A DNA stretch of 64,000 nt from Aquila chrysaetos chrysaetos (lineage: Eukaryota; Chordata; Aves; Accipitriformes; Accipitridae): positions 12,397,851 through 12,461,850 of the forward strand of contig NC_044030.1 in the NCBI RefSeq assembly GCF_900496995.4. Direction: 5' to 3'. The position numbers were made by a program, and so were the translations under genes. How positions within the stretch are numbered: the first letter of the stretch is position 1; the number at the start of each line of letters is the position of its first letter. Shown piece after piece: positions 13,426 to 23,700 of the stretch. Below the pieces are notes generated by a model that was given only the letters and a program-made list of their open reading frames with translations, had not been told where the DNA came from and did no database searches.

Positions 13426-14017
13426 CAGGTCCCGCTCAGGCCGTGCGCCTCCGCACCCTCCGCCCACCCGGCGCTCTGCAGCCGCACAGGTGCGCCGGGA
13501 GCTGCGGGCAGCCGCAACACCCCTGCGGCTGCAGCACCCCTTTGCAGCCTCTCCGCAGCAAGCGACAGCACCCGCGCGGTTTCACCCGCGCCCAACTGCT
13601 GCCCCGGGGCTCCGGCGGCGGCAGCTCCTCCGCCAGACACGAGGGCACGGGCAGTAGACGGCAGATGCACTATTGTGGACATAAGCAATGCGGTTAGAAA
13701 AAGGTCAGACGTAAACAAGAGGGAAAAAGAGAGGTGGAACGTGCAAGAAGAATAGGAGCTACGCTCAAGTGGTAGGGCCACGCCAAGGAGAAGGTGGGGG
13801 AGAATGTCGTTCAGGGGGACGTTGCAGACAAAACAAAGGGCTTATTGAACAATGTTTTGTCGGGAGAACAGGTGCTAAACTCTCCCAATTAGCACCACAT
13901 GGGAGGGGGGGAGGAGGGGGGAGACACTCAGAAAATCCTAAAGCGTAAAACAAAAAGCGATGAAGCCTATCTAGCACGAGGAAGGGGGAAGGGGCAGAGA
14001 GAAGAGGCGTTCGCAGG

Positions 14018-14041
14018 AAAAAAAATAAATAAATAAATAAG
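14018..14041. repeat. A-rich (AAAT)n microsatellite
   Basis: A run of A followed by AAAT units inside the less GC-rich gap of the CpG cluster. Confidence 0.9.
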
Positions 14042-16284
14042 TCACCGTCAGCCACAAGGAAGCCCCTCTTGATGTAACGCCGCGAATACTTTGGAGTTTG
14101 CAACGGGGAGTGCAACAAGCCGATACCGGCAGACAGCCGTCGGTAGCCTACAACAGGGGAGGGTGAAATTCTCCGCACACGCCGGGTTCCCACCCCTTTT
14201 CCGTGGGGGCCCTGGTGAGGCACGGGCGGCCCCGGGCGCAGCCTCCCCCCGCCCAGGCCGCCCCTTCTTCCGCCGTACTGCCCGCCCGGGCTGCAACCCC
14301 GCTCCCGATCCGCTTCTGCTCCACGCCTGCCCCGCGGGGAGGCCCGGCGTCCCGCCGCCCACTTTGCCGGTACCGCACCGACGGCTCCCCGCAAGCCCCC
14401 GCGCCCTTCCCAGCCCCTCGACCCGCCCTCCTTTTAGCAAACCGTGACGGGCACTCTGCCCCTGCCCGCTGCCGCGCTGGAGCGGGAGGGCGCCTGCCGT
14501 AGGTCCCGCGGAGCGCGGCTGCAGCCGCCGCCCAGGGAAGGGAGCGGAGGGGTGACTACCGCTGCCCCCTCACCCGCTGCCTCCGATGGTGCCGGTGCCG
14601 CCACCCCCCCACTTTGCCGAAGCCGTCCCGCCACGAGGAGGAAGGAGGACGGCGGCGGCGGGCTAATAAAGGCGCTCACCGCCCGCCCCCGCGGCCGCCG
14701 GCTGACTGACACCGCCGGCGGCCACTCAAGAAGCCCCGCGCCCGCGGGACCGCGCCCCCAGGCCCAGCCGGCACCCTGCAGCGGCCGCCCCGTTCCCCGC
14801 GGCGGCGGTCGGGCCGGTCGGGCACCGCCCCGCGGCCGCCGCCGCCGCCGAGCACCTGCGGGCGACGGGGAGGCGGGCGCGGGGAGAGCGCGGCGGCGGG
14901 CTGGGCTGAGCGGAATGGGAGCGGGGGCGGGAGCTTGCCCTTCCCGTTCCCGTCAGCGTCCGGGCGTCGGGTCCCCGGTGGGGTCAGGACCAGGGCTCCC
15001 GCAGTGCTTGCTCGTCTCCCCGGCGTTCCCCGGCTTGCCGCCTTTCCCTGCAAAACGCCGAGCCCCGGAGCTCCTGCGCTGCCTCCTCTCCAAAAGCGGC
15101 CCGGCGGGGCGGACGAAGCCCGGCGCCGCCCGTCCGATGGGGCGCAGCGAGCGCGATCGCTCCGCGGACCCCTGCGCGCAGCCGTGCTGGCTCGGAGCTC
15201 CCCGCGGGGGGCACTGGCCGCTGTGACAGCACCGTCCCGTTTGCCGGCGGCGTCTGACGGCGCGGAGACCCCCTCCGCCCCCCCCCGGGGAGATCGCGGC
15301 TGCCGAGCGCCGCGGCAGCCCTCTGAGGCTCCGCTCCTTCGGGCCCGCCGCTGATCGTCCCGCGGGACAGCCCCGGCGAGTGCCCGAGGGGGTGGTCGCT
15401 GGGAGAGGGGGGGTCCCGTCCCCGGCGGGACGAGCGGCTTGGTGTGCCCTCCGCCCTCCCAGCGCTGGAACGTGCGAGGACTAGTCAAAATAAACCGTCT
15501 CAACGCAGGCATCACCACCGGTCCTTGGAAACGAGTTGACGGAACACGTCCAGCCACCCATTTGCCCCGCTTGTATAGCTCTCGCATTAATTGTTTTCAT
15601 ACGGGAAATAGGTGGGTACGGAGCAACGTGCTGGGCATAAATTAAACAACAATGGCAGTGCTCGGGGCCGGTCCTTGCCGGGAGCACACGCCGCAGCGCC
15701 GGCGTCTACCATCGCCGCCGTCCTCCTCCTCTTCCTCCTCCTCCTGCCCGGACCCTCCCACCGCCGCAGGGACGGAGGGCGAGAGGACGGGAGACGGGCC
15801 CGAGGACGGACGCCCCGTCCGTCCCTTTGCCCGGAGCCCCGCTCGGATCCCCGCGGCGGCTGCCGGATGCAAACTTCCCACGAGCACGCCGGGGACCGCT
15901 CCCCGCCTCCTCCGCCGCCCCGGTAGGACCACGGACAGAGATCGGGGCCGCCGCCGCCGCCGCCGCGCAAACGCGCCGCCCCGCCTACGGGGCCCCTGCG
16001 CCGCCGCGCAGCACCGCGCAGCGCCCCGACGCCCCGAACAAAGGGACGCGCCCCCTCCCGCAGCGGGTTAATCACCTCCCCGAAAAGACACGCCGCCTCC
16101 CCCCCACCTACTCCCCCCCCGACGGTAACCAACTTCTCCCAGGGAGAGCTCACCGGCTCTCCTCACACCCCGCCGCCCGCTCTCCGCGCCCGCCGACAAT
16201 ACGCGCTGCGCGCTCTGGCTGCGGCCGGCCACGTCTTTGTGCGCCGTGACACGCAGCCGCCTCCCAGCCCCGCAGCGAGCCACG

Positions 16285-16372
16285 AAATGCCGTGCGGCTA
16301 ATGCAATTAAAGCGCGGGTGACTCTTATCCCGGCTAATCTGCAAATGCAGGTTTATCTCCTCAAAGCGATAC
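16285..16372. promoter_or_regulatory. Possible homeodomain/GATA-type site cluster in the CpG island
   Basis: A markedly AT-richer 90-bp segment inside the island holds GCTAATGCAATTAAAG, CTTATC, GGCTAATC, TGCAAATGCA and TTTATC close together. These match core sites of homeodomain factors (TAAT/ATTA), GATA factors (GATAA on either strand) and octamer-like factors. The density stands out against the GC-rich surroundings. Function is inferred only from motifs. Confidence 0.35.
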
Positions 16373-16751
16373 GCCTCCCTTCACCCGCGCGGTGCGGGTC
16401 CGTCCCTTCGGATGCTCCCCGCAAGTGGACGTCTCCGGGGCCGGACGGGCGCGGTGGCGTCGGGAACTTTGCAGCCGGGCCAGGACAGGTAGGGATGCGC
16501 ACGCCTTCCTGCGTGGGCGCGGTGCGGTACCCCAGCCTCAGCGGCTGCCCTCCCCACGCTGCCAACACTTGCCGGCAACTCAGCTCGGCAGGCGCCCTGT
16601 GATGCGCACGAACTGCCTCATTCGGCGCCGGCGGCACGAACGGTGTTAATACATAGGTAATCCACGTAATTCTACACGGCATGCACCTCAGGCGTCCGCG
16701 TGGACCCTATCACACACGTACAATCACGGAAAGAATCAAGCCACAACTTAC

Positions 16752-17295
16752 CTTCCTCTCCTCGGCTTAAAAAAAAAAGTAACGGTGCAGTTCTCCCAAT
16801 AAAGAGGAGCAAGAGGCAGATGGACAGTTCTCTCAAGACAACACACGAGAGCTAAATTGGGGACAGTTCTAAAAGGAAGCAAAAAAAAAAAAACCCAAAC
16901 CTAAAACAAAACAAAAAAATCCTCTTCCCCCCTCCCCCAATAGTCCGACACTGGAGGAAAAAAAAATAAAAAAGAAAAAAGAAAGGAAAACTAGAAAATA
17001 AAAAAGGGAGAACTCAGAGAGAGTGACAGGACGACCCTCCTTCCGCAACCCAATCGAACAAAAAGAGGGGAGGGAGGGAGGGAGAAATAACGGAACAAAG
17101 AAAAGAGGGATGGAAGGGCGATTTTAAAGACGGTCTCTCTCTCTCTCTCTCTCCCTCTCTCTCTCTCTCCCTCCCTGCCTGCCGGTGCCTTCCTAGCGGC
17201 TCGCCGCCGGGGTCGGCTGCTGCATCGCGGGGTGCGCGGGGGACCGCGGGGGGAGGACGCCGTGCGGTGCCGTGCGGTGCCGCGCCGTGCCGTGC
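16752..17295 (-). other. Candidate 5' untranslated first exon, minus strand
   Basis: The proposed start is about 30 bp downstream of a minus-strand TATA box (17323-17329). The proposed end is at 16752, immediately before a near-consensus donor GGAAG|GTAAGT (GT at 16751-16750). The exon would carry a long GA repeat, T-rich tracts and a short upstream reading frame (MQQPTPAASR, then stop). No long coding frame runs through it, so it is best read as 5'UTR. Purine- and T-rich leaders of this kind are common in vertebrate regulatory genes. The transcription start is inferred from the TATA position only. Confidence 0.5.
17134..17176. repeat. (CT)n / (GA)n microsatellite
   Basis: Plus strand CT repeats with CCCT interruptions. 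On the proposed minus-strand transcript this is a GA-rich stretch in the 5'UTR. Confidence 0.9.
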
Positions 17296-17322
17296 CTTGC
17301 AGGGAGGCGGACCGCTCCGCAG

Positions 17323-17329
17323 ATTTATA
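17323..17329 (-). promoter_or_regulatory. TATA box, minus strand
   Basis: Minus strand GCTGCTATAAATCTGC. An isolated TATAAAT in an extremely GC-rich setting, where it is unlikely by chance. It predicts transcription leftwards from about 17295 and fits the donor at 16752/16751. Confidence 0.55.
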
Positions 17330-17590
17330 GCAGCCCCGCCGCCCGGCTCCCTGCCTGCCGCCGCGCCGCGCCGCGCCGCGCCGCGCCGGGGTGCGTGCGT
17401 CTTGCGTGCCGCGCCCGGCGGCGCGGCCGTGGGGGTGCGCGCGGGGGGCGTGCGTCCGCGGGCGGCTGCGCCCCCCCCACCCCCACCCCCCCGCCCGCCG
17501 GCCGCTCCGCGCCTACCCCGCCGCCACGCGCGGCACCGTCCCCGCACCCCGGCGCAACGTAAGCTGCTGGCGGTGCCGCCGAGCGGCTCC

Positions 17591-17648
17591 ATTGGCCCGG
17601 CCGCCGCCCGGTCGCCCCGCCCCCGGCGAGGCGACGGCCGCCCATTGG
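17591..17648 (-). promoter_or_regulatory. Two CCAAT boxes (NF-Y type)
   Basis: ATTGG at 17591-17595 and 17644-17648 on the plus strand, that is CCAAT on the minus strand. They lie 53 bp apart, close to five helical turns. They sit about 265-320 bp upstream of the minus-strand TATA box, so they may also serve a TATA-less start nearer 17.5 kb. NF-Y sites work in either orientation, so a plus-strand start near 17.7 kb cannot be excluded. Confidence 0.5.
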
Positions 17649-18200
17649 CCGCGCGCGCCGCCACTCTGGCAGGCCCCATGGCGCCTCGTTTCAGGCTGCG
17701 TTGCGGCGAGCGGGGCCGCCTCCGCGGGCGCGGGTGGGCCCCGCGGATGTCCCGCGGGCGGGCACGGCCCGCGGGCACGCGTGTCTCCTGGGCACAGCGC
17801 GGCGGCACCGCGCATCCCTTCCCGCGCCGCGCCGCCGGGCGGCGGGCGGGGCAGCGCTGCGGCAGCGCGAACAGCTGCGTGGGGAAGCGGCGGCTCGTGT
17901 CCTCTCGGGAAGCTGCGTGGGAGCGGGGCGGTGCGTCACGGCACGGGCCCGGGGCGGCCGGCTGTCGGTGGACCATTCCTTCGCATGAAGAGCCGCCAGG
18001 AAAGCAGTCCCCTCTTTTTTTTCCCCTCCCCTTCCCCCCCTCCCCACCCCCCACCCCCACCCCGTTCCACGCAGTTCTGGCCGTACGTGTGTCAGCACCG
18101 CTCGTGTAAAGTTTGTATCGTTGCCCAGGGACTGCTCTTGGGGTTTGTCCTTCTGAGTGTGGACATACGAATGAGTGGTATTTCTCATAACAAACATTCT

Positions 18201-18338
18201 GGGTGGAAAGAAGGAAGGGAAAGAGGGGAGGGAGGGATGGAGAAAGAGAAGGAAGGAAGGATGGAAAGAAGGAAGGAAGGAAAAGAAAGAGGAAGGAGGG
18301 AAGGGAGGGAGACAGACAGGAAGGAAGGAAAAAAAGAG
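18201..18338. repeat. Purine-only GGAA/GAAGG tract
   Basis: About 138 bp made almost only of A and G on the plus strand, with GAAGGAAGG repeats. It sits just outside the CpG cluster. Such tracts can form triplex DNA and can bind ETS-family factors through repeated GGAA. Confidence 0.9.
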
Positions 18339-20279
18339 CTTTTATTCATTACTCAATCGATTCCTATGTCTTGCACAGATCAGGAGTGTTCGCAGAGAAA
18401 AAGGTTGTGTTGTATGGAAGAAAAAAATTCTGCATGGTGTTCAGAAACATGCCGTTTATTCCTTATACTGCTTGACCTTCATTGCACTTGATCGTAATTT
18501 CTTTCCAGAATCCAAAGTGCTTCCTAGATGTGGCTTTGCTTTTGTGTCTTCTCTGACACAGAACATGCAAGTGTATATGATATATTTCCAATAGCAAAGC
18601 ACTTACACCCTGCAGAAAGGAAATGCTTATTTAGAATATTCTGGTATTTGCATGTAGCAAGGTGCAAAAATAGAGAGACATGCGATTTCAAATAGAGACA
18701 TAAAGTAGTGTTTCTTGACAGTGTCCTTGAGTGTTTATAAATTATTAATACAATGAAAGAGAAAACATGCTTGTTTATGTATCATCTGTTTCTTATAATC
18801 TCCCTATCCTACTACTGTGACAATAACTTGAGTGTTACACAGGGCCTGGTTTTACATTTTATGTAACTAGTTATATGCCAAATGCATCTGATGTTTTTCT
18901 AGAACACACAGTCTTTAGCTGATTATTTACAATCTATCACCGACGTTTTGAATCAGCAGCACTCCAAAAAAGGGAATAACTCCCTGGTGGAACAAGTGCC
19001 AAGCTACCGGCTCTAAGGACTGCATAAAGAATGGGGTGGGGGTGGCTCCTCCCTCAAAGCTGGTTATACAGAAGTCCTACATGAAGTGATGTCTATTCAC
19101 ACAGTTTGTAGAATTGCATGTCTAAATCATGCTTTCAGCAGCCTCTGTTCGTGTTCAAGAAGGTCCTCTGAGTTGACACTGTTGTTCAGCTTATGCCTTA
19201 TGCTCATTCTTGTCTAGTTATGGCAACTTTTACCCTTTGATACCGGAAAACTGCTTTTGAAAGTCTCCTAGTGATACCACAATTAACAACAAACTTGCTT
19301 ATGTTCTTTGTGCTGTGGGTGCATACATCAACAGTTTTGTATACATCTTTTGGGGAAAAAAGTGATTATTTGTTCTAGGCTGAGTTTTGAAGCATGGGTT
19401 AGAGGAGAGACCAAGTAGAAAACATCTGTAAAACCTGTGCACTGTGTTGCCGTCTTTGGAATTACTAGATTTAGTTGCTGATTACTTTTTTGCCTCATCC
19501 AGCTTGTGCTGGATGTCTAAGCAAACGACAGTGTTCCTTAGCAGAACTTCAGAAATGTATCAGAAGAGAAGAAAGGAAGAAAATAGATGAGCTCTCTGAA
19601 ATTCCTAAGCAGTTCAATGTATTGACCCCCCCCCCAAAAAAAAATTAAAAAATCATATGAATACACAGCTGTTCTTAGAACTAAAGAAACTTGTCTTAAA
19701 GGGGAAGCCAGAATGTATGATATTAGAAACCAGAAGCATGTCTTTCTGAACTTTCAAGACATTAAAGGACTCTGCTCTCAGCAGTTTCCCTGTCAGGTCT
19801 GATACTCAGGATTCCGATTTCATCTCCCTCCCCTGCTCCCCTTGGAAAGGAACAATCCTCTAGCTGTAGTTAGTGACCAGCTTTTAGCGACAAAAGCCAA
19901 ACTTTATGCATTTTCTTTCGAGGCTTAATATCTCTACCAATAATGCACTCACGTCTGTCACGTTTGCCAATACATGGTGCTAAAGTGAAATTAGGCAGAA
20001 AATAGCCGTTTAAGTGAATTGTCTTGTCATCGGCCCTTCTCGTCTCGGGAGTATTTTCAGAGGCCCTCGATGTCGGCAACGGCAGAAGAAGGAAAGCTAA
20101 GTTCTCCCCTCTCCCGGGAAAAACACGTTTTTCTCCGAAGTTCCCCTTTGCTTAGGTAATATGTCTGGAAAGAAGCCTTTATGATTAGCGGTAGCTGGCT
20201 GTCTGGACATAGCCTTAAGCTAAAACGTGTATGGCTTCTTAAATAGTCGTCGGACATGGGAAAGCTATAGGAGGAGGGA
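18339..20279. other. Non-coding spacer between CpG islands
   Basis: About 1.9 kb, AT-rich, with short open frames only. A minus-strand GTGAGT at about 19949 follows C rather than G and was not called as a donor. Nothing else recognised. Confidence 0.45.
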
Positions 20280-20407
20280 AGGGAACTGCTTGTTTCGGCG
20301 TGCTGAACCCTCCGACCGGGACCGGGAGGTCAGGGAACGGCAGTGAAAGCAGCAATCGCAACGCGCGGGCGGAAAGACGTTTAAGAACTAGCATAAAGGG
20401 GCGGGGA

Positions 20408-20423
20408 GGGGGGGGGGGGGGGG
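20408..20423. repeat. Homopolymer G16 run
   Basis: Sixteen consecutive G preceded by GCGGGGA. It has G-quadruplex potential in the promoter island. Confidence 0.9.
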
Positions 20424-20578
20424 CAGAAGAAACCAGGCAACCGGAGCACCGCTTCGCCGCACGCTGCAAGCGGCGGCTCCCCGCCGCGGGGGGGCGGGAG
20501 GGGGGGCGGAACGGCGCGGCCTCGGGGAGCCCGCGCCGCCGCCTCAGCACCACGGACAGCGGCGCGCCCCGGCGGGGC

Positions 20579-20693
20579 GGCCCGGCCCGGCCCGGCCCGG
20601 CCCGCGGCTGCCGGCGGCGGCGGGCGCTGCTGCGGAGCCGGGGGCTGGCTCCCCGCGCCGGCGGCTGGCTGGCTGGCCGGCCGGCCGGCTGGC
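20579..20693. repeat. GGCCC repeat followed by GGCT/GGCC repeat
   Basis: (GGCCC)n spans 20579-20604 and (GGCT)n/(GGCC)n spans 20663-20693, just upstream of the candidate ATG at 20712. If the exon call is right, both are 5'UTR or core-promoter sequence. Confidence 0.85.
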
Positions 20694-20711
20694 ACTGCAG
20701 CGACCAAGAGC

Positions 20712-20798
20712 ATGGCGCCAAATGGGAATTTCACGCACCCCACCACCACCCCCGCCCCCCACGCCCCCTCTGCGGGAAAGAAAAAAAACCCCAAACCG
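20712..20798 (+). CDS. Candidate first coding exon, plus strand (29 codons, then splice donor)
   Basis: ATG at 20712 has a good initiation context (A at -3, G at +4). It opens 29 codons beginning MAPNGNFTHP, continuing with a Thr/Pro/Ala/His-rich stretch, and ending in a Lys-rich tail (GKKKNPKP). The frame runs into a good donor CCG|GTAAGG at 20798/20799 and ends in phase 0. An N-F-T sequon is present but there is no signal peptide. Without splicing the frame would stop within about 25 codons. I do not recognise the protein and found no second exon. The alternative is a non-coding first exon with a chance ATG. Confidence 0.38.
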
Positions 20799-23700
20799 GT
20801 AAGGTATGTCATGCGGCTGTGGGCTTGGCTCTCTCGAAGGCACTTCAGACAACTGGTTCCTGCCTAGTGGTGTTCGTGTGCGAAACTGTACGCTCACGCC
20901 GGTAGGTCTGTCTGTGAGCGTGCGTGTGTTGCTGCACCCCGGGGGACTCCACGGGTCATTTTTACAGTGCGAGCTTATGTTTGTTCCTGTTACTTCGACA
21001 AACAAACGGTAATAGGCATGAAGTCTTCAGATCAGGTCTTCAGACAGACACTTGTCTGACTGACACTTGTCACACTGGTACAAAACATAGCTGCGTGGGC
21101 TCTGCACTTCAGTATAGGTGCGTGATTGTTTTACCTCTTTCTTCTCTGAGCCTCTCTGCGGTCATAAGATATGGATATTGTATAAAAACTACAATAGTAT
21201 ACACACTGCAACTGAAGCTGCTATATTCTCTATTCTATTATGCAGCGATGTCTCAATAAACACTGTTTTCCAAAAAGAGGTTAGCATCTGGACGGGGAGA
21301 GGAAAGGGGGGTGTTCCACTTTTTTCAATTGAGCCTAAAAAGGTATCTTAAAACTCAGTTCCACACAAGGTAACCACAAGTGCTCAGATTTTCTACAGAC
21401 AACTGTGGAACCTTAATCCAGATAAATATAATACCTGAAGGAAGCTGTCTATTTATTCACATCATTGTATCTTTGCTTGTTTCCTACTGTGACGAGGCAA
21501 AAGCAGATTTCTGCTGTGCCACAGCTTAGGTAGCTTCTTTTATTGAGGATTTGTATTTCCAGTGGTGTGTAATGCACATTTAATTATAAAATAATAAGAC
21601 TGTGTCACCTGCCAGTCAATCGCTGCTGTCAACCTCTTTTGTGCTTGGATCAAACGCTTGCACAACAGAGAAAGTGACAGCATCAGGGCACAGTGACAAA
21701 GCTGTAGTTTGCACCGAAAGAAGACCGAGGCCCAGAGGGACACTGCAGCTACAGAAACAGCTGTCTTATCAGCACGTTGCAGAGATGGAGATGGCTCAAG
21801 AGGTCCTCAACAGATAATGACTTGAATAGGTTTGCAATGCACCAAACTTCATGCTTGATAAGACCAGCCCAGTGTAGAGAGCAGCAGAGATCCAGCTCTA
21901 TTCTGTTTTATCTGTGCTGTAAATTAAGAAATTGAAATTCAGGTGGCACAGCCAGCATGTTGCTGATAATCCAGTGAAGTAAACTGTCATTAGGATGTTT
22001 TCAGCAAAGAGAAATAGGTTTCTCTTACTTGATGCTGCTTTAATAAAAACACCTTAACATCCCCATCCCAAATTGCTGCCCCAGCAGTACGTGAACTGGG
22101 GTGGGGGTTCTTTGTCTGTATCACTGTTGTGACATGTCTTTGAGTCCCAGAACAAACTGTCCATTTGGCTGTCAAGTTCTTTTCAAAGGACAAAACACTT
22201 CTACTTTGAAACTGCAGTAGCTTATTTTCAATTCCCCATTTCCTCTGCAGGAGAAGGAACTGCGCTGTGATTTTTAATAAACAACAGTCAAGCTCACATT
22301 AAAGCACACAAGCTCAATTCTGTAACAGACAATAGAAGCATGTGCTTGTGAGCACAGATAAACAAAAATTAATTGCCAATGTGAAAAGGATCTGTAATGA
22401 CCTTTGGAATTATTCACTTGCCAAAACACAAGCCATAATACACACTAAGACAATTTATAGGAGCAGAAAATCCTGTTTCAAACTGTGTTTTTTTAATTGT
22501 CTAATGGCATCAGATTAGAATACTGTAGCTCCACCGTTTTCCAGCAGAAATACTTAGTTTAGGCTGCGTTCAGCTTACCCTTGATCTGGGTTTTTTTGAA
22601 GAAAGCTTTGTGGAAAATGCAATTAAAAGGAATGTAGATGGAGCATATAACCTGAGGTCACAGAGCATTATTTTGTAAAGAAGGGTTGGCTACATTCACT
22701 TAACTCCTTGTGATTGATTCCGGAAGAGCTGGAGTAACTATATGGGCTTGTAAGCCATTATGTTATCTAATTTTGGCCATTAAGGCTAACTTTCCATCTT
22801 CTTTGGATAATAATTTAAGACAAGGTTAACTTTATTTCTTAAAAAAAGACAAGTTGCTAGGTACTTAGGCCAAGAGGAACTTGCAACCTGAACAGAAACT
22901 TAAAGACTTGCCTCTCAGACTTGTTAAATGGAGGGCAGAAAGGTAAGACTAGTTCTATCCTCCTGATAATCTAACCACATATATTTGGCCTTAGCCTGTC
23001 ACTTAAACATATCTGACAGTGGGAGCTAGCAAGGAAGAAGAGGAGGAAGAGTAACAAGGACCCAGAAGAGGACTCATTTCTTTCATGTTTTAAGACACTA
23101 AGCTCTCTCAGAGTCAAGAGGAAAGGCAGAATCAGGTGGGGTGGGAAGGGAGGCATCTTTGGCACATGTACTTTGTTGGAAACACCTCTTTGTTTGTCCC
23201 TGAAATTTGGGGGCCTTTCTAGTGGTGTGGCAGAGAGTAAAACCACAAGGTGCCTGGGAGAAAGCAGAAGGCCGATGTGGGTAAGGTCAAACTTGTTCAG
23301 TGACTTAGAGGGACTGTGCGGTTTTAACACATGCAAATGAATGCCAAGTGGCTATTCCAAAAGCAGAAAAACACTTGGTTTTTAAGATGCATTTCAGCAG
23401 TTCACAAGTAGGTAGGTAGTTTAATGAAGCTCACAAATCAGAGAACTCAACTGTAACAATTTGCCCTTGCCCCTTCCAATTTGTGGGGAATTTGTAACCA
23501 GAGCCTGAAGAGATTGATACCCTTGCCAGTGAAGCACTGTGCAGATATGAGAAGAAATAACCTTGTGTAAAAGAGACAATCAAAAGCAAAAATGCAATCA
23601 ATATTTTTAATGCTGTTTGTTATCCAAAAATAACAAGTCCTTTTAAGTTCTCCAGTGAATCATCCCAAATACTGCCAATTCAGTTAGATTAGACTTCCAC

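Larger units (their letters stand above)
12830..17990. promoter_or_regulatory. Very large CpG-island cluster
   Basis: GC and CpG content rise abruptly at about 12.83 kb and fall at about 17.99 kb. Dense parts are roughly 12.84-13.66, 14.13-15.47, 15.65-16.72 and 17.18-17.99 kb, with less GC-rich gaps at 13.7-14.1 and 16.75-17.15 kb. It contains many GC boxes, CCAAT boxes, a TATA box and several minus-strand splice donors. Clusters this long usually mark developmental regulators or multi-promoter genes. Long open frames in all six frames are expected from low stop-codon density and are not called as genes. Confidence 0.85.
20280..20800. promoter_or_regulatory. Second CpG island
   Basis: A compact GC-rich block with GC boxes, a 16-base G run (20408-20423), a GGCCC repeat (20579-20604) and a GGCT/GGCC repeat (20663-20693). 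It ends at a plus-strand splice donor (20799). No TATA box was seen upstream of the candidate exon, consistent with a GC-box-driven promoter. Confidence 0.75.

Noticed and set aside
14676..15587. 303-codon minus-strand frame in the CpG cluster
   Set aside because: Same composition effect; Arg/Gly/Pro-rich with no domain. The donor at 14680 is kept only as a weak splice signal.
17267..18109. 280-codon plus-strand frame (with an internal ATG at 17678 in a fair context) in the CpG cluster
   Set aside because: GC-rich islands have few stop codons in every frame. The translation is low-complexity Arg/Ala/Pro and overlapping frames on both strands are equally long.
19945..19956. Minus-strand GTGAGT as a splice donor
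   Set aside because: The preceding base is C rather than G, and no exon-like or island context is present.
20239..20721. 160-codon minus-strand frame starting opposite the candidate plus-strand exon
   Set aside because: GC-island artefact; low-complexity Pro/Arg/Ser composition and no supporting splice or promoter signal on that strand.
21890..21980. Possible ancient MIR-like SINE trace
   Set aside because: Only a few words resembled the MIR core; not enough to support a call by eye.
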